A DNA stretch of 13,910 bases from Nocardioidaceae bacterium (GTDB taxonomy: Bacteria; Actinomycetota; Actinomycetes; Propionibacteriales; Nocardioidaceae), in assembly GCA_025966335.1 (NCBI GenBank), contig JAICRS010000053.1:1-13910 (forward strand). Reading direction: 5' to 3'. Under the pieces are notes generated by a model. The model made no database searches and was not told the DNA's origin. It worked only from the letters and a program-made list of their open reading frames with translations. This document shows positions 1-6,530 of this stretch, piece by piece (position 1 is the first letter of the stretch; each line of letters opens with the position of its first letter). A program made the position numbers and the translations under genes.

Positions 1-730
1 CGCCCTCGGACCGCCCGATCCAGTTGCGCTGGGCGGTGACCACGCGGTCCGGCCAGGTGTTCTCCAGCTCGTCCAGCCCGTCCAGCAGCTCCTGGGCGTA
101 GTCGGTGATCTTGAAGTACCACTGGGTCAGCTCGCGCTTGGTGACCTCCGCACCACACCGGTCGCACATGCCGCCGACGACCTGCTCGTTGGCCAGCACC
201 GTCTGGTCGTTGGGGCACCAGTTGACCGGGCTCGACTTGCGGTAGGCCAGGCCGCGCTCGCGGAACCGCAGGAACAGCCACTGCGTCCACCGGTAGTACT
301 CCGGGTCGGAGGTGTGCAGCCGCCGGGACCAGTCGAAGCTGACCGCGTAGCGGCGGAACGACTCTGCCTGCGTCTCGATGTTGGCGTAGGTCCACGTCGC
401 GGGATCGGCGTCGTTGCGGATCGCCGCGTTCTCCGCCGGCAGCCCGAACGAGTCCCAGCCGATCGGGTTCATCACGTCGTAGCCGCGCTGCCACCAGTAG
501 CGCGCGATGACGTCGTGCAGGGCCATCACCTCCGCGTGCCCCATGTGCAGGTCACCGCTCGGGTAGGGGAACATCGTCAGCGCGTAGCGCCGCTCCCTGG
601 TCCCGTCGTCCGCGGCCTCGAACGGGTTCAGGTCGTCCCACACCTTGCGCCACTTGTCCTGAGTGGCGACGATGTCGTACCGGTCCGGCGCGTCACCGTG
701 GTCGTTGCTTGCGGGCTGCTGTTCGGTCAT
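1..730 (-). CDS. leuS: Leucyl-tRNA synthetase, N-terminal part (gene runs off the window)
   Basis: Class Ia synthetase that attaches leucine to tRNA-Leu in the cytoplasm. About 243 N-terminal residues are visible, roughly a quarter of the usual length; the rest lies beyond base 1. The Rossmann-fold HIGH motif is HMGH at residues 62-65, in the context PYPSGDLHMGH, followed by the LeuRS-typical GWDSFGLPAENAA stretch. Further on is the zinc-binding segment with WCPND and CDRCG cysteines, then the ELTQWYFKITDYA segment. I chose the ATG at 728-730 because it gives the usual short acidic leader before RYDIVATQDKWRK; an AGGA-like site lies about 10 bases upstream. The gene is preceded by an intrinsic terminator and a leucine-rich leader peptide (780-865), so expression is probably attenuated. 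Identification is firm. Confidence 0.97.
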   Translation of the reverse strand, partial: MTEQQPASNDHGDAPDRYDIVATQDKWRKVWDDLNPFEAADDGTRERRYALTMFPYPSGDLHMGHAEVMALHDVIARYWWQRGYDVMNPIGWDSFGLPAENAAIRNDADPATWTYANIETQAESFRRYAVSFDWSRRLHTSDPEYYRWTQWLFLRFRERGLAYRKSSPVNWCPNDQTVLANEQVVGGMCDRCGAEVTKRELTQWYFKITDYAQELLDGLDELENTWPDRVVTAQRNWIGRSEG

Positions 731-779
731 CGTCTCGTCTTCCTGTTGCGGCGTGCTGGTGGTGAACCTGCTCGGGCAT

Positions 780-805
780 AAAAAAACCCCTCAGGCATGA
801 GGGGT
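780..805 (-). terminator. Intrinsic terminator in the leuS leader (attenuator)
   Basis: On the minus strand a perfect 8-bp stem (ACCCCTCA / TGAGGGGT, 786-805) with a 4-base loop is followed by a run of seven T (780-786, the first T also pairing in the stem). It sits 49 bases before the leuS start codon and reads in the leuS direction. A terminator placed ahead of the gene on the same strand is the mark of transcription attenuation rather than of gene-end termination, although it could also end transcripts from the small membrane gene upstream. Confidence 0.85.
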
Positions 806-806
806 G

Positions 807-839
807 GCCGCGCTGACGTCAAGCTCGTGTCAACGCGGC
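807..839 (-). promoter_or_regulatory. Leader hairpin overlapping the leader-peptide stop codon
   Basis: In the leuS-sense RNA, GCCGCGUUGAC (829-839) pairs with GUCAGCGCGGC (807-817) to form 11 bp with one G-U wobble and an 11-base loop. The 5' arm contains the last codons and UGA stop of the leader peptide, and the 3' arm ends one base before the terminator stem. A ribosome that reaches the stop codon would melt this hairpin; one stalled on the leucine codons would leave it largely free. I could not draw a classical antiterminator pairing it with the terminator's 5' arm, so the exact switching logic is unresolved. Confidence 0.7.
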
Positions 840-865
840 TGTCCAAGAAGCAGGTCCTTCCGCAT
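830..865 (-). CDS. leuS leader peptide MRKDLLLGQPR
   Basis: An 11-codon ORF (ATG at 863-865, TGA at 830-832) encodes MRKDLLLGQPR, with three consecutive leucine codons CTG-CTT-CTT at positions 5-7. CTT is an uncommon leucine codon in GC-rich genomes, which would sharpen sensitivity to charged tRNA-Leu. The ORF ends inside the 5' arm of a strong hairpin and is followed by an intrinsic terminator before leuS, the standard architecture of amino-acid attenuators. There is no Shine-Dalgarno sequence. A TACCAT -10-like hexamer lies exactly 6 bases before the ATG, so the transcript may begin at the A of the start codon (leaderless). Its role is inferred from composition and position. Confidence 0.75.
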   Translation of the reverse strand: MRKDLLLGQPR

Positions 866-902
866 GCGTTCATGGTAGCGCGCCCGCCTCCGGGCGTGTC
901 GA
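866..902 (-). promoter_or_regulatory. Putative promoter of the leuS leader
   Basis: On the minus strand TACCAT (872-877) fits the actinobacterial TANNNT -10 consensus. TCGACA (897-902) matches TTGACA in five of six positions, with a 19-bp spacer, which is on the long side. A start six bases below the -10 would fall on the A of the leader-peptide ATG at 865. The spacer contains a small CGCCC/GGGCG dyad that might instead help terminate the upstream gene. Confidence 0.5.
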
Positions 903-914
903 GCGGATTGCGGC

Positions 915-1223
915 CTACGGCGTGGTCGGGTCGTCGTCGCGCCGGGCCCGCGCGTCGTGCTCCGCACGCTCGTGCTCGGGAACCACCACCGGCTTCCAGA
1001 TCGCCCAGGCCTGGAACAGTGCCGCGAGGACGACCATGCCCAGACCGGCCCACAGGTTGATGTTCAGGTCGTCCGCCTTCGCGAGCTCCTCGTCGGAGGT
1101 GAAGAACAACCCCATCACCACCAGGACGACGCCGTAGATGCCGATCAGCATCGCGATGAACGTGCGGATGTCGAAGGCGCCCGCCTTGTGGACGTTCTCA
1201 CCGCTCGGTGTCGAGTACGACAT
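915..1223 (-). CDS. Small two-helix membrane protein, probable symporter partner
   Basis: 102 residues. Two hydrophobic segments, about residues 22-41 and 57-76, are joined by an acidic loop (SDEELAKADDLN), and the C-terminus is charged and rich in Asp, Arg and Glu. It would sit in the cytoplasmic membrane. It starts 23 bases after the stop of the sodium:solute symporter gene, with a good AGGAGA site 7 bases from the ATG at 1221-1223, so the two are almost certainly co-transcribed. Small membrane proteins paired with symporters of this superfamily are known (for example the DUF485 protein YjcH with ActP), and this one may play a similar accessory or stabilising role. I do not recognise a named family; the partner role is inference from position. 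Confidence 0.75.
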   Translation of the reverse strand: MSYSTPSGENVHKAGAFDIRTFIAMLIGIYGVVLVVMGLFFTSDEELAKADDLNINLWAGLGMVVLAALFQAWAIWKPVVVPEHERAEHDARARRDDDPTTP

Positions 1224-1246
1224 GGGTGTGTCTCCTAGTCAGCCGG

Positions 1247-2944
1247 TCACAGGAACGCGAGGTTGAGGGCGATCACCAGGACCAGCGCGATCCCGGCCAG
1301 CTTGGTCGGTTGCTGCCACCAGGCCAGGTCCCGCTGGTCGGGATCGTGGAAGTCGTCCTTGGGTGTCAGCGAGTAGACCAGGCCGCGGAGCGAGGACTCC
1401 TCCTTCGGCCGGGTCGCCATGCTGACCGCGACGCTGACGATGATGTCCACGACGAACGCGACAGCGGCGGCGACGAAGGCACCGCCCTGGGCGCCGATCC
1501 CGATCACACCCAGAACGTCCTCGCTCAGCACCCAGACCAGCACCGCGCCCGCCGTACCGGCGACCAGGCCTGCCCAGCCGGCGGTGGCGGTCATCCGTTT
1601 CCAGAACATGCCGAGGATGAACGTGGCGAACAACGGCGCGTTGAAGAACCCGAACAGCGTCTGCAGGTAGGTCATGATGTTGGAGTACGACGCCGCGAAC
1701 GTGGCGGTTCCGATCGCGATAACCGTTGCGGCGACTGTCGCCACCCGGCCCACCGACGTGTAGTAGCCGTCGGGCTTGTCCTTCTTGACGTAGGTCTCCC
1801 AGAGGTCGTAGCTGAACACCGTGTTGAACGCCGAGATGTTCGCGGCCATGCCGGCCATGAAGGAGGCCATCAGGCCGGCGATCGCGACGCCGAGCATGCC
1901 GTTGGGCAGCAGGTCGCGCATCAGGAACAGGATCGAGTCGTTGTAGGTGACCGAGCTGTCTGCGGGAGCACCGGCCTGCTTGTACTGCGCGACCTCGTTG
2001 ACCGCGACGGCGGCGATCATGCCGGGGATCACCACGATGAACGGGATGAACATCTTCGGGAAGGCGCCGATGATCGGTGAGCGCCGGGCGGCCGACATCG
2101 AGTTCGAGGCCATCGCCCGCTGCACCTCGACGAAGTTCGTGGTCCAGTAGCCGAAGGAGAGCACGAACCCGAGACCGAAGACGATGCCGATCACCGAGAG
2201 GACGGGCGACTCGAAGCCGCTGAGTGCGGTACCGGGCCAGGAAGACAGCTGCTCGGGGCCGCCCGGGCTGGCGCCGATCTGTTCCTTCAGGCCTCCCCAG
2301 CCACCGACCTTGTGCAGTCCGACCAGGGTCAGCGGCAACAGCGCGGCGACGATGATGAAGAACTGCAGCACCTCGTTGTAGATCGCCGCCGACAACCCGC
2401 CGAGCGCGGTGTAGGCGAGCACGATCGCCGCGGCGATGATCAGCGAGATCCACAGCGGCCAGCCGAGGAGCACGTTGACGATGCTGGCCAGCAGGTAGAG
2501 GTTGATGCCCGCGATCAGCAGCTGCGCCACCGCGAAGCTGAGCGCGTTCACCAGGTGCGCTCCGGTGCCGAACCGTCGCCGCATGAACTCCGGGACGCTG
2601 CGGACCTTCGAGCCGTAGTAGAACGGCATCATCACGACGCCGAGGAACAGCATCGCGGGCACGGCACCGATCCAGAAGTAGTGCATGGTGGCGATGCCGT
2701 AGTTCGCGCCGTTCGCCGACATCCCCACGATCTCGACCGCGCCGAGGTTGGCGGAGATGAAGGCAAGACCTGTCACCCATGCCGGGAGCGACCGACCGGA
2801 CAGGAAGAAGTCGAGACTGCTCGAGACGGACCGCTTCGCCATGATGCCGATGCCGAGGACGAATGCGAAGTAGATGCCGACCAGCAGGTAGTCGACCCAG
2901 TTGGCGTCGAGCCGGAGCTGCTGCTCCGTGGCCGCGAAGATCAC
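1247..2944 (-). CDS. Sodium:solute symporter (SSS/SLC5 family)
   Basis: About 565 residues of a multi-pass inner-membrane transporter, with a dozen or more hydrophobic segments throughout. Family features are the early SLDFFLSGRSLPAW segment, then SANLGAVEIVGMSANGA (the first broken helix carrying the sodium/substrate region), YTALGGLSAAIYNEVLQFF in the middle, and GLMASFMAGMAANISAFNT for the later sodium-site helix. The fold is that of sodium-sugar and related symporters; the substrate cannot be told from sequence. I chose the GTG at 2942-2944 because a GGGAGG lies 4 bases upstream. An in-frame GTG at 2983 with a weaker GGAG would add 13 residues. The gene is divergent from the galE-like gene, with the intergenic region holding both promoters, and is followed by a small membrane protein. 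Confidence 0.9.
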   Translation of the reverse strand: MIFAATEQQLRLDANWVDYLLVGIYFAFVLGIGIMAKRSVSSSLDFFLSGRSLPAWVTGLAFISANLGAVEIVGMSANGANYGIATMHYFWIGAVPAMLFLGVVMMPFYYGSKVRSVPEFMRRRFGTGAHLVNALSFAVAQLLIAGINLYLLASIVNVLLGWPLWISLIIAAAIVLAYTALGGLSAAIYNEVLQFFIIVAALLPLTLVGLHKVGGWGGLKEQIGASPGGPEQLSSWPGTALSGFESPVLSVIGIVFGLGFVLSFGYWTTNFVEVQRAMASNSMSAARRSPIIGAFPKMFIPFIVVIPGMIAAVAVNEVAQYKQAGAPADSSVTYNDSILFLMRDLLPNGMLGVAIAGLMASFMAGMAANISAFNTVFSYDLWETYVKKDKPDGYYTSVGRVATVAATVIAIGTATFAASYSNIMTYLQTLFGFFNAPLFATFILGMFWKRMTATAGWAGLVAGTAGAVLVWVLSEDVLGVIGIGAQGGAFVAAAVAFVVDIIVSVAVSMATRPKEESSLRGLVYSLTPKDDFHDPDQRDLAWWQQPTKLAGIALVLVIALNLAFL

Positions 2945-3071
2945 AGTGCCTCCCGAATACGCAGGGTGTGAGTCGTTCGGCACTTGACTCCGTTGGGGAG
3001 CGCAGTGACGGACCCGCCAAGAGGTAGCCCTTTCTCGGGATTCTCAAACCGTCGCACTAGGGTCGGTTGTC

Positions 3072-4076
3072 ATGAAGGTTCTCGTCACCGGCGGCGCCGG
3101 CTACATCGGATCGACCACTGCGAAGGCGCTCGAGGGGGCCGGCCACGTCCCGGTCGTGCTCGACTCGCTGCTCACCGGACCTCGCGCGTTCGTCAAGGAC
3201 CGGATCTTCTACGAGGGCGACATCGCCGACCGCGACCTGCTGACCCGGATCATGCAGGAGCACCCCGACATCGAGTGCACGATCCACATGGCGGCGCGGA
3301 TCGTCGTACCGGAGTCGGTGGAGCAGCCCTACGAGTACTACCGCGACAACGTCTCGAAGTCGCTTGAGCTGTTCGACCAGCTGGTGCGCCTCGGCAAGCC
3401 ACGGGTGCTGTTCTCGTCGAGCGCCTCCCTCTACGCGACCGTCGAGGACTTCGAGGTCGACGAGAGCTCGCCGCTGGACCCGCCCTCGCCCTACGCACGC
3501 ACCAAGCGCGTGATGGAGATGGCGCTGACCGACATGGCAGCAGCTACCGACCTGCGCGCGATCATCCTGCGCTACTTCAACCCGATCGGGTCCGACCCCG
3601 ACCTCGAGTCCGGGATCTACGCCCGCGAGCCCTCCCACGTCCTGGGCCAGCTGGTGATGGCCGCCCAGGGGCAGAAGGACGCGTTCACGATCACCGGCGT
3701 GGAGCACCCCACCCGGGACGGCACCGGGATCCGCGACTACATCCATGTCTGGGACCTCGCGCAGGCACACGTGACCGCGGTCGAGAGCTTCGACCGGGTG
3801 CTGCGACAGGTCGACGCGCCGAGCACGATCATCAACGTGGGCACGGGTTCGGGTGTCACCGTGCGCGAGCTGGTCGCCTCGTTCGAGAAGGTCTTCGGCA
3901 AGCAGGTGCCGGTCCAGGAAGCGCCGCCGAGGCCCGGCGACGCGGTCGGGGCGTTCGCCAACGTGGACAAGGCCCGCGACGTCCTCGGCTGGTCGTCGTC
4001 GCTCACGATCGACGACGCGATCGGGTCCGCGCTGGAGTGGGGCGGCAAGCGCAAAGACGTGCTCGGTTACGCATGA
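3072..4076 (+). CDS. galE: UDP-glucose 4-epimerase-like NAD-dependent epimerase
   Basis: 334 residues, the normal length for GalE, which interconverts UDP-glucose and UDP-galactose in the cytoplasm using bound NAD. The Rossmann motif is TGGAGYIG (6-13), the catalytic serine is in FSSSASLY (about S117), and the catalytic pair is Y141 and K145 in PYARTK. LRYFNPIGSD (the substrate loop) and the GTGIRDYIHVWDLAQAH and NVGTGSGVTVRELV blocks are classic for GalE. Other UDP-sugar 4-epimerases share these motifs, so the exact sugar is not certain. The asparagine found after the arginine/tyrosine block in many members is replaced by the short SGIYAREPSHVLGQL region, still GalE-like. Its stop overlaps the next start as ATGA, so translation of the two is coupled. 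Confidence 0.88.
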   Translation: MKVLVTGGAGYIGSTTAKALEGAGHVPVVLDSLLTGPRAFVKDRIFYEGDIADRDLLTRIMQEHPDIECTIHMAARIVVPESVEQPYEYYRDNVSKSLELFDQLVRLGKPRVLFSSSASLYATVEDFEVDESSPLDPPSPYARTKRVMEMALTDMAAATDLRAIILRYFNPIGSDPDLESGIYAREPSHVLGQLVMAAQGQKDAFTITGVEHPTRDGTGIRDYIHVWDLAQAHVTAVESFDRVLRQVDAPSTIINVGTGSGVTVRELVASFEKVFGKQVPVQEAPPRPGDAVGAFANVDKARDVLGWSSSLTIDDAIGSALEWGGKRKDVLGYA

Positions 4077-4369
4077 GCTCCGCGACCGTGACCTGCCCGG
4101 TCTGCGGAAGGGAGCAGCCGGCACTCGCCCGCTATCCCGACTACCTGTGCCGGGACTGTGTCGGGCGGGCCGCCACCGCCGACGGTCGCTCGTTGACCCT
4201 GGTGAACACCAGCCTGTCGGGTGGCTTCGCGGCGCGGTACGCCGACAGCGGCGAGCTCGCCGAGGAGGAGACGGTCACGCACATCGTCTACGTCGACGGC
4301 ATCCGGTGCCATGCGGACGAGGGACACATCGGCGGGATCGTCGTGCAGCCGGACCCGACCGTCACCTGA
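4073..4369 (+). CDS. Small zinc-ribbon protein coupled to the epimerase
   Basis: 98 residues, start ATG at 4073 overlapping the galE-like stop by four bases. Near the N-terminus CPVC (8-11) and CRDC (26-29) form a four-cysteine zinc-ribbon-like site, followed by a compact beta-rich domain with SLSGGFAARYADSG and THIVYVDGIRCHADEGHIGGIVVQP. There is no signal peptide or membrane segment. I do not recognise a characterised family; similar short zinc-ribbon proteins are usually annotated as hypothetical. The overlap with the epimerase suggests co-translation but not a shared pathway. Its 3' end overlaps the convergent GyrI-like gene by eight bases. Confidence 0.75.
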   Translation: MSSATVTCPVCGREQPALARYPDYLCRDCVGRAATADGRSLTLVNTSLSGGFAARYADSGELAEEETVTHIVYVDGIRCHADEGHIGGIVVQPDPTVT

Positions 4370-4829
4370 CGACGGTCCGCACCGGCAGCAGGCACTCGAC
4401 CTCGCCGTGCGCGACATAGATCTCGATCGACGGCCGGGACGGGTCGTGCTCACCCATGTAGTGCAGCTCGTCGAAGGCCGGACCGATGTCGCGGTACACC
4501 CGCGGCGGCTCACCGACCAGCCGCAGCTGCAGGTACGGCCCGCCGGGCAGCGCACCCATCTCCAGACCGAGCGCGTCCGGGTCGTCGTCGTCGCGCATCG
4601 TGGTCGCCAGCCGGTAGACGGCATCCTCCGGATAGACCACGGCCATCATCCGCCGCCCCCTCCACGAGTCGAAGCGCGTCTCGAAGTCGGGCCAGCCGGC
4701 CTGGATCGCCTCCACGTCGAACGCCACGTCGTTGTACATGATCGGCACGTCGGGCCGGGCCACTCGTGCCACCTCGCCGAGCACGCTGCTGAGCGCATGC
4801 TCCTGGAGGCTCCCCTGATTCTCAGCCAT
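4362..4829 (-). CDS. GyrI-like (effector-binding) domain protein
   Basis: 155 residues. The C-terminal two thirds fits the GyrI-like/AraC effector-binding (SHS2) domain: MMAVVYPEDAVYRLATTM, then ALPGGPYLQLRLVGEPPRVYRDIGPAFDEL (about 94-122), then RPSIEIYVAHGEVECLLPVR (132-151). The P-G-G, the middle G-P-x-F and the closing I-E-I-Y...P-V are family hallmarks. No DNA-binding domain is attached, so it is a stand-alone ligand-binding protein; relatives bind small molecules or other proteins. I chose the ATG at 4827-4829, with an AAGGG about 6 bases upstream, over a longer frame beginning at 4883 that would cross the divergent gene's start. Its stop overlaps the convergent zinc-ribbon gene. Ligand unknown. 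Confidence 0.72.
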   Translation of the reverse strand: MAENQGSLQEHALSSVLGEVARVARPDVPIMYNDVAFDVEAIQAGWPDFETRFDSWRGRRMMAVVYPEDAVYRLATTMRDDDDPDALGLEMGALPGGPYLQLRLVGEPPRVYRDIGPAFDELHYMGEHDPSRPSIEIYVAHGEVECLLPVRTVVR

Positions 4830-4864
4830 GCATGCCCTTACCCACCGCCGGGCACAATGAACCC

Positions 4865-5374
4865 ATGAGTACTCCACAGGCACGTCAAGGGTTCACCCAG
4901 AGCCAGCTCGCCCTCCAGTTCCCGATGTCGCTCGGCGTCTTCGAGAAGTACGACGAGGCGCAGCGAGCCGTGGACTACCTGTCGGACCACGAGTTCCCCG
5001 TGCAGGACTGCATGATCGTCGGCACCGACCTGAAGCAGGTCGAACGGGTCACCGGTCGGCTGACCACGGGCCGCGTCGCCCTCGGTGGTGCGCTGTCCGG
5101 CCTGTGGCTGGGCCTGTTCGTGGGGCTGATCTTCGCGCTCTTCGGCTCCGGCAGCGTGCTGGGGATACTCCTGTCGACTGCTCTGTTCGGTGCGCTGTTC
5201 GGGCTGATCTGGGCGCTGATCGGGTACGCCGCCACGCGCGGTCGGCGTGACTTCACCTCCGTGACCCAGGTCGTGGCGACCCGCTACGAGGTGCTCGTCG
5301 AGCACAAGCACGCCGAGACCGGCCGTGACCTGCTCGCGCAGATGCCCGGCGCCCCGCAGCAGTTCCACGGCTGA
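4865..5374 (+). CDS. General stress protein 17M-like (YflT) membrane protein
   Basis: 169 residues. The N-terminal FPMSLGVFEKYDEAQRAVDYLSD and FPVQDCMIVGTDLKQVERVTGRL blocks (19-66) match the YflT/general stress protein 17M-like domain. A glycine-zipper hydrophobic hairpin follows with two membrane segments (about 71-93 and 97-120), then a soluble tail containing VVATRYEVLVEHKHAETGRDLLAQM. Homologues are common in Actinobacteria; their biochemical role is not established, and the stress link comes from the Bacillus namesake. I start at the ATG at 4865; an in-frame ATG at 4832 overlaps the divergent gene and lacks conserved sequence. No Shine-Dalgarno is visible, but CACAAT lies six bases before the ATG, so it may be leaderless. 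Confidence 0.85.
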   Translation: MSTPQARQGFTQSQLALQFPMSLGVFEKYDEAQRAVDYLSDHEFPVQDCMIVGTDLKQVERVTGRLTTGRVALGGALSGLWLGLFVGLIFALFGSGSVLGILLSTALFGALFGLIWALIGYAATRGRRDFTSVTQVVATRYEVLVEHKHAETGRDLLAQMPGAPQQFHG

Positions 5375-5396
5375 CCGCGCGCCGGCCGGCGACCGT

Positions 5397-5473
5397 TCCA
5401 GCACACGTGTGCTGGAGTGACACGGTCCACGCGAAAAAGCGTGCTCCGCCAGCACACGTGTGCGATTGTGACC
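5397..5473. repeat. Two-box repeat module, copy upstream of the DUF559 gene
   Basis: Contains CACACGTGTG at 5402-5411 and again at 5453-5462, a spacing of 51 bp. The first box is the core of a perfect 20-bp palindrome (5397-5416, TCCAGCACAC and its complement). The second continues as CGATTGTGAC. Between them lies a small dyad CACGC-GAAAAA-GCGTG (5429-5443). The whole module recurs, with the same spacing and box order, downstream of the DUF559 gene at 6531-6602. It lies between the stress-protein stop (5374) and the DUF559 start (5551). The function is unknown; an HTH-binding site, a mobility end or a structured RNA are all possible. Confidence 0.8.
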
Positions 5474-5550
5474 CTGGCCCGGTCCTGTCGCGCGGGCGTG
5501 CCTGTGGATGACGGCCGACGGCCCGGCCCGATCCTTGGCACGCTGTCGCC

Positions 5551-6492
5551 ATGGCTGTTACCAGGACAGAGCCCACCGAGCTCGACGTACGCCGCCCGTT
5601 CACGCGGGCCGATGCCGTGGCCGCCGGTGTTCCACCCACGATGCTGCGAGGTTCGCGATTCCGCCGGATCTTCCGGGGTGTCTACATCAGTCGTGAGACA
5701 CCGGTCAACCCGTTCGTCCGGACCGACGCCGCCCTGGCCCTCCACCCGCCGACCGCATTCGCGAGCCACGTCAGCGCTGCACGTGTCTACCGCCTGCCGG
5801 TGCCCACGTTCCCGGACGAGCACGTGACGGTCCTCGCCCAGGAGGACCGCCGCAAGCGGCCGGGCGTCGTCAACCACGTCGCCAGCAGCGAGCCGGCCGT
5901 CGTCACCTACCGGCGGCTGCGCGTGTCGGCACCGCTTCGGATGTTCGTCGAGCTCGCCTCGATGCTGTCCCTGGTGGACCTGGTCGTCGTCGGGGACGCG
6001 ATGGTCAAGGTCTTCGGCATTCCCGCCGAGCGGCTGGTGCGTGAATGCGCAGAGAGCACCGATCGGCACGCAGCGGCAGCGCGGCGGGCCGCGTCCTACG
6101 TCCGGGACGAGGTGGACTCACCGATGGAGACACGACTGCGCATGTTGATCGTCCTCGCCGGTCTCCCCGAGCCGGAGGTGAACCACAAGATCCTCGATGA
6201 GTACGGCAACGTGGTGATCCGTCTCGACCTGTCCTACCCGGGTCTCCGCCTGATCATCGAGTACGACGGGCGCCAGCACGCCGAGGACACCGCACAGTGG
6301 AACCGTGACCTCGAGCGACGGGAGACCTTCGACGACATGGAGTGGCGGATCCTCGTGGTGACGGCGGAGGGAATCTACCGGGAACCGGAGCGCACCCTGC
6401 TCCGGATCCGCAAGGCGCTGGTCAACCGTGGCGGCACCCAGGTCCCCCGGCAGCTCGCGGAGGAGTGGCGGCCCTACTTCCCGGGCCGGTGA
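5551..6492 (+). CDS. AbiEi-type HTH plus DUF559 (PD-(D/E)XK-like) protein
   Basis: 313 residues. The N-terminus (about 17-47, FTRADAVAAG...RIFRGVYI) resembles the winged-helix found in AbiEi-family antitoxins. The C-terminus (about 189-290) is a DUF559 domain, related to Vsr and PD-(D/E)XK nucleases: E193 in DSPMETRLR, D226 in RLDLSYP, E237 in IIEYDGRQH, and a closing R-rich block with WRILVVTAEGIY. The candidate metal-binding acidic residues are intact, so nuclease activity is plausible. Such proteins are frequent, often in several copies, in actinobacterial genomes, and their role is unknown. There is no partner toxin or methylase gene beside it. No Shine-Dalgarno is visible; CACGCT sits six bases before the ATG. 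The gene is bracketed by two copies of a two-box repeat. Confidence 0.82.
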   Translation: MAVTRTEPTELDVRRPFTRADAVAAGVPPTMLRGSRFRRIFRGVYISRETPVNPFVRTDAALALHPPTAFASHVSAARVYRLPVPTFPDEHVTVLAQEDRRKRPGVVNHVASSEPAVVTYRRLRVSAPLRMFVELASMLSLVDLVVVGDAMVKVFGIPAERLVRECAESTDRHAAAARRAASYVRDEVDSPMETRLRMLIVLAGLPEPEVNHKILDEYGNVVIRLDLSYPGLRLIIEYDGRQHAEDTAQWNRDLERRETFDDMEWRILVVTAEGIYREPERTLLRIRKALVNRGGTQVPRQLAEEWRPYFPGR

Positions 6493-6530
6493 CCGCTCGC
6501 CTCGCCGCCGCCGACCCTCGACAACAACGA

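Noticed and set aside
780..902. T-box riboswitch ahead of leuS
   Set aside because: The leader is too short, with no specifier stem I or T-box sequence complementary to a tRNA acceptor end; leader-peptide attenuation fits instead.
727..1053. 108-codon minus-strand ORF across the leuS leader
   Set aside because: It runs through the terminator hairpin and T-tract and has no leucine run or family motif. The short peptide at 830-865 explains the region better.
1239..3047. 602-codon ORF in another frame over the symporter
   Set aside because: Arginine-rich shadow with no membrane segments; the neighbouring frame encodes a clear sodium:solute symporter.
2945..3071. Promoter or operator sites between the symporter and galE
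   Set aside because: TAGGGT before galE and a CCC/GGG dyad are visible, but no -35 or operator is convincing enough to list.
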